A stretch of DNA of 64,000 bases from Gadus chalcogrammus (Eukaryota > Chordata > Actinopteri > Gadiformes > Gadidae): positions 13,542,527-13,606,526 of the forward strand of contig NC_079419.1 of the NCBI RefSeq assembly GCF_026213295.1. The letters are read 5' to 3'. The translations under genes were made by a program, and so were the position numbers. A model generated the notes under the pieces. It searched no databases and was not told where the DNA came from. It saw only the letters and a program-made list of their open reading frames with translations. Within the stretch, counting starts at the first letter, position 1. Every line of letters begins with the position of its first letter. Shown here one piece after another: positions 61,693-64,000 of this stretch.

Positions 61693-62261
61693 GGTTGGTG
61701 CATGCTTTCTAGGGACAAAGACTTATTACTAACGTCCATCGATGTAATAAAACATAACTAATCTCAGACGCTAAACATAGTAAAGTTTAGAGACATGATT
61801 GACACATATTGATACAAGATGTATGCCAATATGTTTCACTCATCTCCAGTCGGGGATTTTAAAAAGGACACATTTTTTCCAGAAATCTCAGCTGCTGCAT
61901 GACATGTTGTCTGCAGGACAGCAGTTTGACACACGGATGTCTCCCTGCTGTGTGCTCTCTAGCTAGCTAGGCAGCCTAGTCACCCTAGCTCTAATGTTAA
62001 TACAATGGTTCAAAACAGGTTTAGAGCGTCTTGTTTCCTCATTTCCGAGTATATTCTTAATAAACCTCCTAGATTCTAAATTCACTGTGCGTTACCGTTG
62101 TTAAATTGAACTTAACATCAGCAATGTTTATAGTTAAGGTTAGCTAGCATCGTCGGTCATGTGTCTACTTTGACGAATAACGCTGCAAAATAAACTGTTT
62201 TCTATTTAAAACCACATGCTGACTTCATAAAGCTTTTATTGAAAACAAAGTAATGACTTAC

Positions 62262-62340
62262 GGAAGCTGTCAGTCTGTTTAGGATTCGTTGATCAGCCAA
62301 CAAATGATCTAAGCTGATGGCTAGCTCGCACCATCTACGT
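62262..62340 (-). other. c7orf25: Probable non-coding first exon of the C7orf25-like gene
   Basis: On the minus strand a clean donor CTTCC/GTAAGTCA ends at 62262 and would join the acceptor near 61,710. The 5' boundary is uncertain. Confidence 0.5.
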
Positions 62341-62349
62341 GTTGTCACA

Positions 62350-62900
62350 ACTCCCTTCCTCTCTGGAGTTTTGAAGACGCTCCGCTCCCTCTGTTATTCC
62401 TCTCTGCCGCCTACAGTCAGGCGGAGCAACTGCAGTATCTACATCGTTGTGTCAATCTGTCTGGTGCGTGTCCAATGCTTTTGACATTGGGGATCAAACC
62501 CCCGTATTCTGACGATTGAATGCCATCATCAACTTAACACTTTGGTTTCATTCAGAACCAATTTGAAAATGGCTGGTCCGGAATGGCGAAGCAAAACTCA
62601 GAACCACCTAAATTATTTGTGTGTTCTTCAAGAAATAAAATAGCAAACATAAGTTATTGGAAGTTTGGAACCAATCTAATTCCTAGATTGTTTTAGTTCC
62701 TCTGTGGTTGATTGATAATAATAATGTAAATATCATGTTTTGATAAAGAGTATAACAATACGATCTGTATTAGCTATCTGTTTCTGGTGCTGTGTAATGA
62801 TAAGAAGAGACGATTTTAGGAACTCAATCTGAGTTTTTTGTTTTTTATTTCCTAGAACTGACTGTCTTTTCTTATCATATGACACAATGTAATGCTAATG
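62350..62900. other. Sequence upstream of the C7orf25-like gene
   Basis: Contains the likely promoter near 62,350-62,420 and then AT-rich sequence. A segment near 62,575-62,610 (GGAATGGCGAAGCAAAACTC) resembles 63,540-63,560, indicating a dispersed repeat. Confidence 0.4.
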
Positions 62901-62904
62901 TCAA

Positions 62905-63024
<120 letters not shown>

Positions 63025-63117
63025 ATGTTTGACGGACAAGGAGTTTCATGTCCATACATCCCTGTACATTCTCTACATACAGAGTTGTGTACAGTACTGT
63101 GTGTGTTTGTGTGACAG

Positions 63118-63229
<112 letters not shown>

Positions 63230-63419
63230 TTGTGTGCGTATGTGTGTATTGAAGAACTAGAGTCATTTTAGGTGTACGTCAGCATCCTTCTTCATCAAAC
63301 AGCCCTATAGTTGGCCTTGTACTGCAAAATCTGCGTAACTGCTTTTAGGTCAGTTTACCCAGTTGGGAATGTTTGCTGTTCATAATTGAATGCCCTCTCA
63401 ACCTGCCGTCTATGCTTTA

Positions 63420-63530
63420 AACCAGATGTGTCAAACACAAAGCCCCCTGAATCTGGCTCGCTGCCTAATTTTATGTGGCCCGCGAGGGCTTCAAAGGCAT
63501 TTCAACGTCTTGTAAAAAACAAAAGAAACG
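63420..63530 (+). mobile_element. hAT-like terminal fragment
   Basis: GATGTGTCAAACACAAAGCC, then ATCTGGCTCGC and TTTTATGTGGCCCGCGAGG, resemble the conserved end of a Charlie-type hAT family (GTGTCAAACTCAAGGCCC...). The element is incomplete or decayed. Confidence 0.45.
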
Positions 63531-63564
63531 GGCTGATCTGGGATGGCAAAGCTAAACTCAGGAC

Positions 63565-64000
63565 GACTTACAGTTTTTTTCAATTGCTTGAACACTTTAG
63601 ACACATGCTTATACCAAAGTAACACACCTTGAAGTTGTTGTTGCTATACCATAAACACATGTAACCATTCCTTTAACAAAAACGCTGCTTTGCACTTTAG
63701 TTGCTATTCTGCAACACACTTGCTCCTTTCTGCAACACACTTGCCCCTGCCCACTACACACTATTTCAAACATAAGACACTTATTTGAAAAAAAAAATAC
63801 AAATACAACTAATTGAAAATACTTAAATACACACCTCAAAACACTTGCTTATAAAACTGAACACCTATTGGCCAGCTACAAAAAGGCCAAAGTGCAATTG
63901 TGCATGTCCTGGGGCAGCGCGGGGGAAATATATCATTGTGTGCCGCCACAAGCCTTCGAAGGTAACTGCATCATCATGCAAAAATAGGTCCCTACAATAC
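63565..64000 (+). mobile_element. Tc1/mariner-like element fragment, cut by the window edge
   Basis: Begins TTACAGTTTTTTTCAATTGC TTGAACAC, then recurrent CTGCAACACACTTGC segments, like fish mariner-type non-autonomous elements that start ACAGT after a TA. The right end is outside the window and the assignment is tentative. Confidence 0.35.

Overview
The window is vertebrate nuclear DNA and almost certainly from a teleost fish. Genes are split into many GT-AG exons, introns hold fish-type DNA transposons and LINE fragments, and there are very long CA/GT tracts. The block psmb5, psmb11, prmt5, slc7a8, ap1g2, nedd8 matches genes that cluster on human 14q11.2-q12. The abundance of very long dinucleotide tracts made me think of a gadiform such as cod, but that is only a hunch.

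Layout. (1) 1-3,661, minus strand: psmb5 (two of its exons; the rest lies off the left edge) and, about 300 bp upstream of its start codon, the intronless psmb11 (thymoproteasome beta5t). (2) 4,729-12,362, plus: prmt5, 16 coding exons, 632 aa. (3) 14,739-27,802, plus: slc7a8 (LAT2-type amino-acid exchanger), 11 coding exons, 520 aa. (4) 28.4-33.5 kb: a gene-free block of nested transposons between two about 250-bp direct repeats. (5) 34,075-48,365, plus: ap1g2 (AP-1 gamma-2 adaptin), 21 coding exons. It has an in-frame TAA at codon 454, and several of its splice sites are built into microsatellites. (6) 50,800-52,086, minus: nedd8, 4 exons, convergent with ap1g2. (7) 52,606-54,716 and 56,696-58,709, plus: two tandem ZP3-like egg-coat genes with matching exon structure and a similar E-box plus TATA-like promoter. 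A decayed LINE lies between them. (8) 60,322-61,692, minus: a single-coding-exon C7orf25/UPF0415 homologue with an upstream non-coding exon. (9) 62.9-64.0 kb: two long GT tracts and transposon-like sequence.

The genes do not form one pathway. They are housekeeping or tissue-specific genes kept together by old synteny: proteasome catalysis (psmb5, psmb11), arginine methylation (prmt5), amino-acid transport (slc7a8), clathrin-coat adaptor (ap1g2), ubiquitin-like modifier (nedd8) and egg envelope (ZP pair). Exon boundaries were read by eye from splice signals and protein-family continuity. For prmt5, slc7a8, ap1g2, nedd8 and both ZP genes the summed exon lengths are a multiple of three.

I saw no convincing new biological system. 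The observations most worth checking are the ap1g2 stop codon, splice sites made of microsatellite, a 60-bp duplication of an slc7a8 splice acceptor, the nested transposon with a readable empty site, the long acidic and serine-rich insertions, and the promoter pattern shared by the ZP pair.
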